Shown one piece after another: positions 34,787 through 45,842 of a DNA stretch of 64,000 nucleotides; position 1 is the stretch's first letter; each line of letters begins with the position of its first letter. Source of the DNA: Fragum whitleyi (taxonomy: Eukaryota > Mollusca > Bivalvia > Cardiida > Cardiidae); assembly GCA_948146395.1 (NCBI GenBank), contig OX411549.1:34370693-34434692 (forward strand). Reading direction: 5' to 3'. A program made the translations under genes and the position numbers. The notes below the pieces were generated by a model. That model had not been told where the DNA came from. It did not search any database and saw only the letters and a list, made by a program, of their open reading frames with translations.

Positions 34787-35266
34787 GTCAGTCAAACAGC
34801 CGACTGACAGTCACAAAATACAACACCAAGTTGCTTGGTTAAGGGAAAAGGGGCTTTGGTATTTTTCGATCCGCCAGGCTAAAAGGGGCCGACTTGGAAG
34901 TGCGAAATATGCCGACCTTAGTCAGACGGCGCGTGCCGCGCCGACTGACTATGATCGACACTTTTCGCCATTTGGCTTCTTAAAGATTTGCAAATCTACA
35001 GTTATCATTTGTAGACTGTTTGTCTGTTAGTCTGTTTGTCCCTAGAACTTTGAACAATGACCATACCTTTGATTAATGGGGTAGACCCTTCATATTTCTC
35101 TTTGGTATTGCTTATTACAAGATGTTTCCGTTGGTACCACTTTCAATGTCATCTGTCAAGGTCGGTGTCATATTTTCAAGGTCAGATATGTTAAAAATTT
35201 CCAAAATATGGCAGTGTCGGGTGCATTTGTGTTTAAGCAACACACCTGGTTCTTAGGTTATTTTAC
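34787..35266 (+). mobile_element. Probable H-B-type element with GC-rich palindromes
   Basis: GTCAGTC...GACTGAC (34787-34808) and a 33-bp palindrome (34919-34951, TAGTCAG-A-CGGCGCG and complement) precede GTTAGTCTGTTTGTCC, AAGGTCA motifs and a 3' end TGTGTTTAAGCAACACACCTG that resembles the H-B hairpin. Boundaries are uncertain. Confidence 0.4.
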
Positions 35267-35808
35267 GGAGTAATCAGATGGTCCCTTTTGCCGAGACGGG
35301 TCACATTTTTTTGTTATATTGTTGATGAACTGATCCTGAGCATGGTCAATTGCTCGAAACTGAAAAATAACTACAGTTCTGGTAGTATTTATTATGATTG
35401 TGTTGTTTCTTTCCGATCATGCTATAGCCAAAGACAAATACGTTTCAACAGTTAGTCGACTTGATCAAATAAGCCATATTCTAACCCAAAGAATGTCTTT
35501 ACAATGACTGTGCATATCTAAAACGTTAAATTACGCAATAAACAGACGATTAGTTCTGCCGTATTAAACTCAAATGCCAGGGGCGAAAATAAGTACTTAA
35601 CATCAATAGGTGTAAGTGTCTAACTTCTTATTAAATAGTTTATGGGCACTCTGTATGTATTACTCATACTTGAACAAGATCTTCCTATCTGAAACTATTA
35701 GCCTATGCGTGCGTTTTCAACAATTTAACATGTACACAAAGCAAAGCCGGTGACCAGATTGTGAAGGGTTTTAAGTGACGCAGATCGCGCGAATCCTTGA
35801 CTCTCATG
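35267..35808. other. No gene seen
   Basis: Contains an M8-like fragment near 35700-35760 (GCGTGCGTTTTCAACAATTTAAC). Otherwise unremarkable. Confidence 0.4.
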
Positions 35809-36270
35809 TAAGTAGCCAGGATCCCTAAAACTATCTGATGTGAATCCAAAAGACCCTCTGGGGATTAGCTTCAGAAAGGAATTGAAGACTTTTAAAGACA
35901 GTCTTCAAATTTCCTGAAGTTGAGTCCCATATGGTCAAAATATATCAAACTTTTTTTCTTAACCTTTAAAGAGCTCTAAATTCATACAAAAACAAGTTGG
36001 GTTCTTAAGGTAGTGGACCCGTAATAGTTTCGCAACATTTCGGAACTCATTAACTTTAACAATGTTGACCGAGGTTTCCTAATGAAAATCATTAGGAAAC
36101 CTCGGTTAACCCTGTTAAAGTTCATAACTTCCGAAACGCTGCGGAACAAAATTTACGGGTCTACTACCTTAAATGAAATAGCCTTGATCTTAAACTGGGA
36201 GTCCCAAACTTTTAAAAGGGACTCCTAAGATACCAATTATGGAGTCTTTTGGACCCTAAACTCAGACCAA
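35809..36270. mobile_element. M9 palindromic element, copy 1, interrupted by M2
   Basis: TAAGTAGCCAGGATCCC, then AAGGAATTGAAGACTTTTAAAG and AGTCTTCAAATTTCC as a hairpin, and a right arm with GGGAGTCCCAAAC and GGAGTCTTTTGGACCC. The reverse complement of 51310-51452 matches the left part. M2 lies inside at 36005-36172. Confidence 0.65.
36005..36172. mobile_element. M2 MITE, copy 2, flanked by TTAA
   Basis: Long palindrome GGTAGTGGACCCGTAATAG...CTACTACC with TTAA at both borders. The centre GAGGTTTCCTAATGAAAATC/ATTAGGAAACCTC is intact. TTAA on both sides suggests a TTAA-target (piggyBac-type) origin, though other copies keep it less clearly. Confidence 0.85.
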
Positions 36271-36365
36271 GCTGCATTCTTTTTTTCTCGAAAAACTTCA
36301 GTTGGAGTTGTCACGAAAATTAGCAACTTATTTGTTACTTGGAACAAAATCTAAATTCACAAGGA

Positions 36366-36598
36366 TGAAAGGGATAATTCTGGCTCAAAATATAATGTGC
36401 AAAATTATCTCAATTTGTCAAATCTAATGAGAAATTAAGAATATTTTGAAAAAAATTATACCAAATTCTTCACTAAATAGCATTTTATTTTGAGATTTTA
36501 TCTCATTAAGCCAGTTTCAATAAGATTTCTACCAGAAAATGAGAGAATCTCTCAATATCTCACCCCAAAATTATCCCTGTGATAAGGGCTGAGTGGGT
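36366..36598. mobile_element. M12 inverted-repeat element
   Basis: AGGGATAATTCTGGC...AAAAT at the left pairs with ATTTTGG...AATTATCCCT type sequence at the right; AGAAATTAAGAATATTTT/GAGAATCTCTC arms lie inside. Only copy noticed. Confidence 0.5.
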
Positions 36599-36797
36599 AT
36601 GGTATCACCACAAAGTTATCTTGCTGAAACTAACAGATAAAAGCCGTTTGTAAACTATTCTGTAGTCGCTGACACGAATAGTCAACAGCTTCCGTAGAAA
36701 TGAAGGATACACTACTATTTCACGGCTTGATTACATCACAGCGTTTTCAAATAAAACAGTTTTTGTGGTAAATTTAACCTTTGAAAAGGGTTAAGGT

Positions 36798-36918
36798 AGT
36801 TTAACTGCCCGTCGTCTGATTATATTTTGACGCATTATATATTTTAATGGATATAAATTATACTTTGTAGCGGCTTCAATCCTCAATTCGAGGCTAAAAT
36901 TTCCCATAAAAGACGGGC
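36798..36918. mobile_element. M10 small inverted-repeat element
   Basis: Termini ACTGCCCGTC (left) and GACGGGCAGT (right), 121 bp, AT-rich inside. A perfect 10-bp terminal inverted repeat. Confidence 0.6.
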
Positions 36919-36922
36919 AGTA

Positions 36923-38352
36923 ATGTTACACCGTATTATTTAGGCCTGTAAACGTCTCTTGGGTCGAGTTTGTGTGAACGCTTTAAATCTTTGCTAACCT
37001 TTTGGGAATTTTTCTGATTCTCAGATCCTAATCTTCTTTAAAAACTTTAACAAGAAAAATGTGCTGAAAAAGCTACAATTTTGCATGAACTGATCTAGTG
37101 CCATTATTTCAAGTCTAGCTTAAATGATTCTTATTCTTGTCCCATAGAATGACATTTTCAGCAAGCCCTTATATCCATGTTACATTTAAATCATAATGTT
37201 TCTATTTTTTACAATGTTAAGTCAAAATGACTGTAAAATGACGTTGGGGCATACCAGCTATAGTTACGATTTTACATTTTCCCAGCAATCTGTTCAAAGA
37301 TTCTATTTACGGAAAAAAAGACATAATATTTTCTATAATACGTATCAACAATCGAGACTTGCAATGCACAAATCGGCCGTAATTGTCCCTTTTTGTGTGT
37401 TTTATTCTTTTCACCTGTAAAAGTAACGATATGTCATGATGGGCGTAAGAATTCAGCTGGTCCTATTACATCCGATCCTGTTCGCATCAACCACAAATTT
37501 AGACTGTCAATCCTCACAATACGACCAATGCTCTATTGGGCGTACTGTGGGTGTCGAGTTCTGTTTGTGGACCAACCCGCGTTGAAATTGTCAATCTGCT
37601 GCTAGACCTTTTTTGAGGTTGAGTGTAATCCGAACCCAATAAACGCCATTTCAAATGATCCACTGTCCCCCTCTTGTGTGACATGTCAGTTGAATCGTTT
37701 TCAAACGCTTTTTTAATATTTTGTTGTTCATCAACGATTCGTAGTCCGTTTTCATAAGTATATGCAGTCTACAATATGGTATTTTTTCAACACCATTTTA
37801 TAATTTCCATGATGCACAATCTGGTCAGATTCCTTACTCTGCACACCAAAGATTTTTGTCTGAAATCAGGCAAATGCTCACATATGTATAAGAATATTTA
37901 CTATTCGACCCTGAGATACAATTTTGTAAGCAGTATTGTAGCCTATACCAAAGCGCATTTCAGTGATACTTTTATTTTGATGAATCGCTAAGTATTTGTA
38001 TAAACCATGTCCTATGTCAATGGCTTTCATTACTAATTGAAGAAAAGATCCATCATATTTTATTTGATACGGTCGGACGTTTATGGATTTCTACTCCACG
38101 ACATCGAAATTCTGATGTACATCACATGCCTTTTCCCGTCTCCTGTCGGAGAATTGGAAATCGATGGACATTTTTTTGCCTGACGACAATACATAAGACT
38201 AGATAAAACATATTGCTACTTTGTACTATGTGTGAATTGGTCCGCACAAGGTACACACTTTTGACAAAAATCTTGAATTTATACATCGATCAACCATAAA
38301 AGAGCATAAATATCTTCCACATATTGTCAATCCCGTCTTTTCGTCCGTCCGA
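36923..38352. other. 1.4 kb without recognisable gene
   Basis: Three short + strand ORFs (37196-37991) are AT-rich and have no known domain. Confidence 0.45.
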
Positions 38353-38566
38353 GCCGCCGTTATTGCGCAGTGATGGCGCATCGGACTTTCATTCAAAAAG
38401 ACTAGGTTCGATGGGTAAACCTTTTTGGGAAAGCAGCTTGAGGCTAGGAAATGATGGAATTGTAGTACTAGTGTGAGATATTCCAGAAATCCATCGTAAT
38501 GTGCTCTAGCCGTCGCGATATAACCGAAAGATTGTTGAAAGCGGCTAAAACCTCATTCAAATAAAC
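38353..38566 (+). mobile_element. SINE-1, copy 3, internally deleted
   Basis: Head GCCGCCGTTATTGCGCAGTG, then TAGGTTCGATGGG running straight into GTAAACCTTTTTGGG. About 70 bp of the usual head-to-body region is missing. The body (GAGGCTAGGAAATGATGG, GCGATATAACCGAAAGATTG) and tail are present. Confidence 0.75.
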
Positions 38567-39635
38567 AACCTTTCTGTACGTCCGGATATCGCCCGAGCTT
38601 ATCCGGAGTATTACTAATACATTTAAGGATGATTTTTAAAACAACTGGGCTCAATTGCGCGCCGTAATAAGATGTGAAAATTTAAAGTATTTTTGATTTT
38701 TAGAAAGCGTTTACTGCAAGGTCCAGGTTTTACGATAAGATATTGAAATTTAGCTTGGTAGGACTATAACTCCTACAAATGTACCTTTAGAGAATGACTT
38801 AATAATTGGCATAATCTTTCCCCTTTGATAGTAAATATTTCATTTGGATGCCAGTTTTACATGACTTCAAGTCCAAGGTTACAGGTAAAGGTCAAATGTT
38901 AAAACCTGTAATATTTATTTACTTATTTATTCTCATTCTAGTCTATCTATTTCATGAAAATAATGTTTGCCGATATGCTGTAAATTTGTAGACGCAATTA
39001 TTTAAATTCGAGGCGGAGCTAGGTGGGTCCTAAATCTCTAGGTACAGACCGTTTAGACTCGTGTCTGTGTTGTTAATTACTTGTTTGTCATCAATCATTC
39101 CTCCTGGGTGATTGTTTTCATTACAAGTGCATAGATTTGCTGATCTATTTCCAATGCTTTATCTGAAGGAAATACACTTGCATTTGACAAATAATGAAGA
39201 AGCGAACACCAGGATTGTTTAGTGGAGTGTGGGCTGAGAGAGTTCTATCAAGTCTTGCATCGATGACTTTATCGGCAATTTAGGGAAAAGGGTTAAGAAT
39301 TAGATTTTTTTCCTATCAATTCCGTATTCCTACAGAGCCTTTAGCTAACTTGATTTCAAAGTTTTTAAAGAAATCGTTTGTGTTTTTTTTAATCAAAGTT
39401 TACAAGTTTTCAAAGCGTTTGCTTTATACTTCTTGATCTTAATCATGATTCTTAAAGATCTTGTCCATTCTTATTTTGGTTACAGTCTATTAACATTTGA
39501 CAGAGTAATGTCTATTCGATAAAATGTCATGTGATCAATTTCACAGCAAAGAAATGAAGGGATTCGATTCAAACTTATGTACTTATCCTATTTTGATTAC
39601 GGTCCATTGACCTCGGACAGAGTTGACTGTTTTGT
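38567..39635. other. No gene seen
   Basis: Unique-looking AT-rich sequence. Confidence 0.5.
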
Positions 39636-40772
39636 TAGCTCACCTGAGCACATCGTGCTCAAGGTGAGCTTTTGTGATCATTTAATGTCCGTCGTGCGTC
39701 GTCCGTCGTCCGTCGTGCGTCGTCCGTCGTCAACAATTTAAGTGTTTACACTCTAGAGGCCACAAATATGATCCAATCTTCATGAAACTTGGTCAGAATG
39801 TTGGTCAGGTCACAAGGATGAAGCCTATTGAAAATGGAAAGGATCCATGCCATATCACGGGAAAAGGGGCCTTAAAGACAATTTTCTTGTTTACACTCTA
39901 GAGGCCACAAATATGGCTCAATCTTCATGAAACTTGGTCAGATTGTTGGCCAGGTCACATAGATGAAACCTATTGAAATTGGAAAAGAACCATGCCATAT
40001 CACGGGAAAAGGGGCCTTAAAGACAATTTTCTTGTTTACACTCTAGAGGCCACAAATATGGCTCAATCTTCATGAAACTTGGTCAGATTGTTGGCCAGGT
40101 CACATAGATGAAACCTATCGAAATTGGAAAAGAACCATGCCATATCACGGGAAAAGGGGCCTTATTGTCAATTTTCTTGTTTACGATCTAGTGGCAACAA
40201 ATATGGCCCAATCTTCATGAAACTTGGTCAGAATGTTTGTTAGGTCTCAAAGATAAACCCTATTTAAAATTGGAAGGATCCATGCCATATCACGGGAAAA
40301 GGGGCCTTAATGACATCTTTTTTTGTTTACACTCCAGTAGCCACAAATATGGTCCAATCATCACGAAACTTAGTCAGTATGTTTGTTAGGTCATGAGAAT
40401 GAAATCTTTTTAAATTGGGAAGGATTCGTGCCATATCACGGGAAAAGGGGCCTTAATGACAATTTTCTTTTAAGAGCTCCAGAAGCCACAAATGTGGTCC
40501 AATCTTCATGAAAGTTGGTCAAAATGTTTGCCAGGTCACAAAAATGAACTCTGTCGAAAACGGGAAGGATTCATGCCATATCACAGGAAAAGGAGTCTTT
40601 ATGATAATTTACTTGAAATAACTCTAATGGCCACAAATATGGCCCAAACTTAGTGAAACTTGGTTTTATGTAGAAATTATCTTCTTCATGACATCTGCCT
40701 TTTTACTTGATGTGATGTCAAAGTGATCAAAGAGAGTCAGGTGAGCGATCTAGGACCATCATGGTCCTCTTG
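39636..40772 (+). mobile_element. H-A: complete copy
   Basis: 5' TAGCTCACCTGAGCACATCG with hairpin partner, a GTCGTCC run, then ~145-bp units (TTTACACTCTAGAGGCCACA at 39745, 39890 and 40035 or nearby) with CCATATCACGGGAAAAGGGG in each. 3' end TCAGGTGAGC, complementary to the 5' GCTCACCTGA, hairpin AGGACCATCATGGTCCT (40752-40768) and CTTG. This is the reference for the family in this window. Confidence 0.85.
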
Positions 40773-41418
40773 TATTTTGTATATGAACATTTACTTAAGA
40801 TTTCAGGATACTGACATCTCCGAGACCCTCCTTTGCTTATGTCTGGAGATGTCACTTAGATACAAAAATCGATGATATCAGTCTTTTCTCTCTTGATGCC
40901 ATGATGGCATGTATATGGTACAAGGGGGGGGGGGGGGGGGGGTAATTGCCACAGAACATATTTTCTAGAGTATTTACGGTTTTTTTTGTTTTTTTTTTAA
41001 ACGAGAATTCTTTTCATTAAAAGAATCCATGGATGGTACTAAATTGTCAAAATTCGAAATATAAGTACCCGTTTTACAATCAAAACAGTGTAGCAGACAT
41101 GATTCATACTGTCTGTAAATTTGAATTAGAAAGTGCCATTGACTAATTTATTACATTCTAGTTCAGATAGATGTATATTATTACACTATGACAATTGATC
41201 TGTAAGATATATCTATATTGTGTGGTAATATGTAAGAATTCTTTATTACAAAGAAAATATTTGTCCTAAGATCTGACATAGCATATAAATTCCAAATTTT
41301 AATGACTCCCCTACACTGATGTTAATGTAGTCATAAATAATTGAGATTTTGATTTACTGCCCGAAAAAAAGAAAGATGGATTGCGTTTACCGAGTTCAGG
41401 AAGACTTATTTTGGATAT
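40773..41418. other. No gene; 19-G homopolymer
   Basis: A run of 19 G lies at 40924-40942, with T runs at about 40980-40998. A TTTATT at 41242-41247 reads AATAAA on the minus strand, about 170 bases past the stop of the 41419-41613 segment. Confidence 0.6.
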
Positions 41419-41613
41419 TTATGACCGATGCATGTTTAATAATTCATTTATTGACATACCGGGACCTATTTCTGCACGTGCAGGCCCGTAAAATGTGACA
41501 GGTTCGATAAATCCATTGTTGAACGGCTCGCTGACCGTCAGAATTTTGTCTTCTCTTGGAATAATAAACGAGACTTTGCCACCAATATCACAAATTGCGC
41601 GACGCAAAAACTC
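41419..41613 (-). CDS. Orphan coding-like segment, possibly a last exon
   Basis: Seen: on the minus strand 62-64 codons with protein-like composition (contains RRAICDIGGKVSFIIPRED and EPFNNGFIEPVTFYGPARAE), ending in a stop at 41419. Upstream is AATCAG, a possible acceptor, with the frame open to it. Downstream on the minus strand an AATAAA lies about 170 nt past the stop. I do not recognise the family and do not assign a function. The upstream side is a half copy of M8 (41614-41742), so the segment may be a last exon, or a gene fragment cut by that element. No partner exon was recognised. It could also be chance. Confidence 0.3.
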   Translation of the reverse strand, partial: EFLRRAICDIGGKVSFIIPREDKILTVSEPFNNGFIEPVTFYGPARAEIGPGMSINELLNMHRS

Positions 41614-41742
41614 TGATTAGACTGTGCATCCCTGGACCAAGTCTTCACTACGCACTTTATAGCTATGTATCGTTGTTCAAGCTTTTAAATGTCTGTCAAT
41701 CACACACACGTGAAATCGTTGGATATGTCACTCACAGGCTCA
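41614..41742. mobile_element. M8 half copy
   Basis: Has GACTGTGCATCCCTGGACC... and the right terminus GTTGGATATGTCACTCACAG then GCTC, but no left terminus. It abuts the coding-like segment. Confidence 0.55.
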
Positions 41743-41954
41743 AAATAAAACATGTAGATGTGAATTGATGATTGAAAATACGTTTTAGCAACATGTTTGA
41801 AGACCAATCCTAATTTTTTGTCACGAAGCCGTACTGGAGATTACTATATTTAAAGAAGGACTATTCAACGTTTAGAATTTGATTCTGTTCGTTTCAATTC
41901 TAACAATTTGATTTGTACGTGAAGTACGAACTTTGAGTAGCCTTGACAGATCAA

Positions 41955-42122
41955 CAGCCCAATTAGAAAATTGCACAAAATGTCTATAGATACTTTGATC
42001 CTAAACTATCAACACAGCGCATGGTGAAGACTATAGTCTGACTGTGCGGATGCACAGGCTGGCCAGTGGCTTTTCTTTGCGCCCATTTGATTTTTTTTTT
42101 GGAAATTTACGCACAGGCTCAT
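41955..42122. mobile_element. M8 MITE, copy
   Basis: Contains CAGCGCATGGTGAAGACTA, GACTGTGCGGATGCACAGGC, TGGCCAGTGGCTTTTCTTTG and right terminus TTTACGCACAGGCTC. The left terminus is decayed. Confidence 0.6.
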
Positions 42123-42875
42123 TTACAATTCTCATTGGAAAAGATTCTAAACAAAGGTGTTTGTGAGATGAAAATTGACATTTGTCATGATACCAAGATC
42201 AAACTGTCCTTGGACAGAACATACTTTTAGCCGGTCTATCACAGGAGCGTAAATTTATAGAGTTTAATTTAGAATCTCTAAATAATTCTGAATTCCTTTT
42301 ATACTGCAATAGATATTCATAACTCCAAATATTGGCGCCAAACAATTAAAGCGTGTATCTGGACTGTATCAGACTAATGTTTCCTGCTGAGTACAGGGTA
42401 CTTACCATTTAGGCTGTCTGCAGGGAAGGAAACATGTCGTTAACAAAACATGTGCTTGGAAAACGAAAACAAAATTATATATGAATTCGAAATGTTTTTG
42501 AACGAAAAAAATGATTTAAAAAATGTCCGCTTGCCCTGGTTCGATTTTTATATTCAGGAAATCACAGAATTGTGAATAGAGACATAAAATAGAATTGCAT
42601 GTTTTGTGGGATTTGTAGCTTTGAAGTATATAAATGGACTTGACAATTTGCGTCCATCTACGGGATGCACTACTCTACAGCATACGGTTGTTTTATGTTT
42701 AATTTCGTCCCTAGCATTTTATGCAAGGTTATTCTGACATATAAGTGTTAATCAATAGCGGTCTCAAAAGCATTTTGGATATGTGTTTGTTAACATTAAC
42801 ATTGTGCTTATTTATTGCTTAAAAATGGCCATATGCAAAAATCGATGACTGAAAAACTTATTCATTTTATACTCA
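42123..42875. other. No gene seen
   Basis: AT-rich sequence without recognised structure. Confidence 0.45.
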
Positions 42876-43265
42876 GCTGTGCTGATCGTGCTCAATATGA
42901 GCTTTAGTGAACATTAAATGTCTGTCGTTCGTCGAGCGTCGTCAACAATTACTTCGTTGGCTCTGCAGAGGCCACAAGTTTTGTCCACTCTTCATGAAAC
43001 TTTGTCAGAATGTTTGTCTGGTCATAAAGATAAGCCCTATCGAAAATTGGATCGTTCCTTTCTAAATCACAGGCGGAAGGGCTTTAATGAAAAAAATACT
43101 TGTTAGGAATCTAGAGACTACACCTTTGGCCTTATCTTTATGAAACTTGGTCAAAATCTTTGTCTGATCACAAGGATGAACCCTATCGAAAATGGGAAGG
43201 TTCTTTCAGAAATCACGGGAAAAGAGTCCTTAATTTGATAACAATTTCTTTCTGAACACTCAAGG
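42876..43265 (+). mobile_element. H-A: degenerate, 3'-truncated copy
   Basis: Decayed 5' end (ACTCAGCTGTGCTGATCGTGC), GTCGTTCGTCGAGCGTCGTC, then two units with GAGGCCACAAG, ATGAAACTTTGTCAGAATG and AAATCACGGGAAAAG. No 3' hairpin was found. Confidence 0.65.
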
Positions 43266-43573
43266 GATCAAAATACTGGAAGTCTAGTTTTCTCAAAAGA
43301 AGGTATTTTAGTAGAAAGTCTTGATCAAAAACAAGTCACATATATCTCGTACAGTGCTTATGCGTAACTTGAAATTGGAGTTATTTTATCACCTGTATCC
43401 AAAATATGGCATCAGATGGACTCGATGGCTAAGATAGAAATCTTGTACATATCCGAGTTCGTTTGGTCGAGAATGTCGAGTAATATTCTCTTCTTGTTAA
43501 GCCCAAAAGGTCTTGGGTAAAAATTCGTTTGGATTATAACATTTTTTTAGCTTCTATAATCTGTAAATGCAGA

Positions 43574-43992
43574 ATTACATAGAGGATAATCGTTTGTTTC
43601 AGTGTAAGATCGATTTATATTTTATTGAGTGAACAAAAAAAAGCTATATTTTCACGAGTGGCAGAGCCACGAGTGAAAATATAGCTTTTCTTGTTCACGA
43701 AATGAAATATCAATCGATCTTACTCGAAAAATAAACGATTATTCTATTTCTTTCATGCGAAAATGAGACAAATTGTGAACTTTCTAGGACATATTTTCGT
43801 AAAGCGCGTCATTTTGCACGTGATCGCTATGCGTTCATTGTGACGTCACTTATTTCGCCCCGCATAGATGACGTCAGATAGGGTGAAATGCACAAAAGCA
43901 GGGTATAAAATTTTGATAATTTCACTGCTTTTGCGGTGAGATTATCAAGTGATAATCTACCGTTATTTCTCGATAAACCACAGAAAAGCATT
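43574..43992. mobile_element. M1 palindromic element, best copy, with CRE and E-box motifs
   Basis: A near-perfect hairpin AAGCTATATTTTCACGAGTG (about 43648) pairs with its complement across GCAGAGCC. Outer arms are GATAATCGTTTGTTTC (43589) and complement (43730-43745). A second part contains CACGTG (43817), TGACGTCA (43841-43848 and 43869-43876), and a pair GATAATTTCACTGC/GCGGTGAGATTATC. Confidence 0.8.
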
Positions 43993-44348
43993 AAAGAAAA
44001 TCTATTTATTTTTTAGGGGTTTATTGTTTTTATTGCTTCATAATCAACAAATTAGTAACTCATAAAAAACTAATTGTGGTTTTACATATTTATTGGATAG
44101 TTTACAAATGTCCACCTTTCTCCATTTGTATTAGACGCGTCATGCAGTTTGACACGGTGATAATGTACGTTGTTCATTTAGAGCTCTTTAACCTTCTAAT
44201 ATACATGGCCTTTAGCTTGTTCATTATGTCTCGTGGTTTGTTGTTTATACAAAAACGTATAAAAATATTTCCTTTCGGTGATCTCTAGACTTGTATAGTT
44301 GATTAACTCCTTACTTAAACCAAATCAGTCAATGTTTTTTAAAAGATC

Positions 44349-45108
44349 TTGTGCGTGACATGTACAACAATTTCAAAATTGCGCCTAACAAAGACTCTGG
44401 TCAGCCTGTGCATTGTTTTTACGATACGCTACATACACTGCCCTCCAAAAGTTTCTTCACACACACTTCTTTCAAAGATCTTTAGCTTAAGTAATTTAAA
44501 ACAAAGTTTTATATTATTTTTATTAATCAAATGTATACATTATATCTTTATTGCAATGTATCAATTCAGAAGCAATACCAGAAATGGCAAAATCATGTAA
44601 AATCGACAAAATCAGAATAGTTCACCATTTTGCCAAATTTTCTATCAAGGGGATCAACTTCTGTCAATATTTAGTGTAGTCCCATTAGCAGGTAAGACAG
44701 CCTGAACATGCATCTAGGCATGCTATTTACAAGTCTCTCACAACGTTCCACTGATAATCAGCATTTTCTCCTTTTGTCTCAATATTTTCTGTGATACATT
44801 GTTCTAAAATAGTATCTTTATCAACAGTCATTTTGTCGTCTAAAGTAGCGTTCAACTGGGAATAATCAGATTTTAAGTAATAAAAACTAATCTATAACTT
44901 TGTTTAAAAAGATTAAAGCTGAAAATCTTATAAATGAAATGTGTGTGAAGGATCTTTTGGAGGGCAGTGTATTTAGATAAGGTCTATGAAAATCTTCAGG
45001 CGTACACAGGTAATATTCTAATTGCACAATGTGACTGTCTAGGCTAGTGAATGTTTGCAACTCACGCACATGTCAAATTGTTGGAAATGTCATGCACAGT
45101 CTCATGAT
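44349..45108. mobile_element. M8 element split by a Tc1/mariner-like insertion
   Basis: Left part CTTGTGCGTGACATGTACAACAATTTC...CAGCCTGTGCATTG and right part CAGGCGTACACAGG...CAAATTGTTGGAAATGTCATGCAC are the two halves of an M8 copy, now separated by 44434-44971. Confidence 0.7.
44436..44969. mobile_element. Non-autonomous Tc1/mariner-like element
   Basis: Terminal inverted repeats of 29 bp starting CACTGCCCTCCAAAAG and ending CTTTTGGAGGGCAGTG (27 of 29 match), flanked on both sides by TA (44434-44435, 44970-44971). At 534 bp it is far shorter than the ~1.3-1.6 kb of full Tc1/mariner elements, and it has no transposase ORF. TIR style and TA target are those of Tc1/mariner (known). The interior origin is unknown. 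Confidence 0.9.
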
Positions 45109-45842
45109 TATGATATATTATTACGTTATATACTATGTGCACGCCACGTCCCTTATCGCCCAACAACTATTATCCTTCGAGGAAATCTATTTTTAGGAGT
45201 TGGCTTATTTCAATTAGATGTGGTAGAAAAATACTCGAGTGGTTCCCTTTAAAGGTCGAAGTAAATGAAATGAAGCAAAGCTCTAGTAACTATTGCAATC
45301 AAAGTAATTTGTCTAAAGAAAAAAAACTTTTTAAGATCTACTCGAGATCCGAAATCCCTCAATGTTGGGATTTTGCTTACAGCACCAGTTAATGTTTGTA
45401 AATTGCTCAAAATTTCAAATATTTTTTTCATACAGCTACATGCCCCTGTTGAAGTTCGCAATTCAAGGTCACGCTTAAAATGGGACGTGTACAGAGCAAA
45501 TCACCTAAAACTATTAATGGATTTTAGATTTACACAGCTCAATTGTTTCCTATCATGAGTAGATAAACCTTTGAAAGATTGATATTCAGATAGCCATATT
45601 GACATAGGAACGGTCATATTTTGACATATACATTTTTGCGGAATCAACACAATCTATGCTTTAACAACTATTGTCTTATTTAGAAATAACATGATTTAAA
45701 AAATCTTACAAATTCTCCAAGTATTAAACATTGCTCCCTCTTATGGATATACGACGTACAGAAATTCATTATGATAAACCCAAATTAATATAAAATTGTA
45801 GCTAAATAACTTTCAATATATCATTGAAATTGCATAACGTCG
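45109..45842. other. No gene seen
   Basis: Short ORFs on both strands (45135-45558) have no recognisable domain. Confidence 0.4.
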
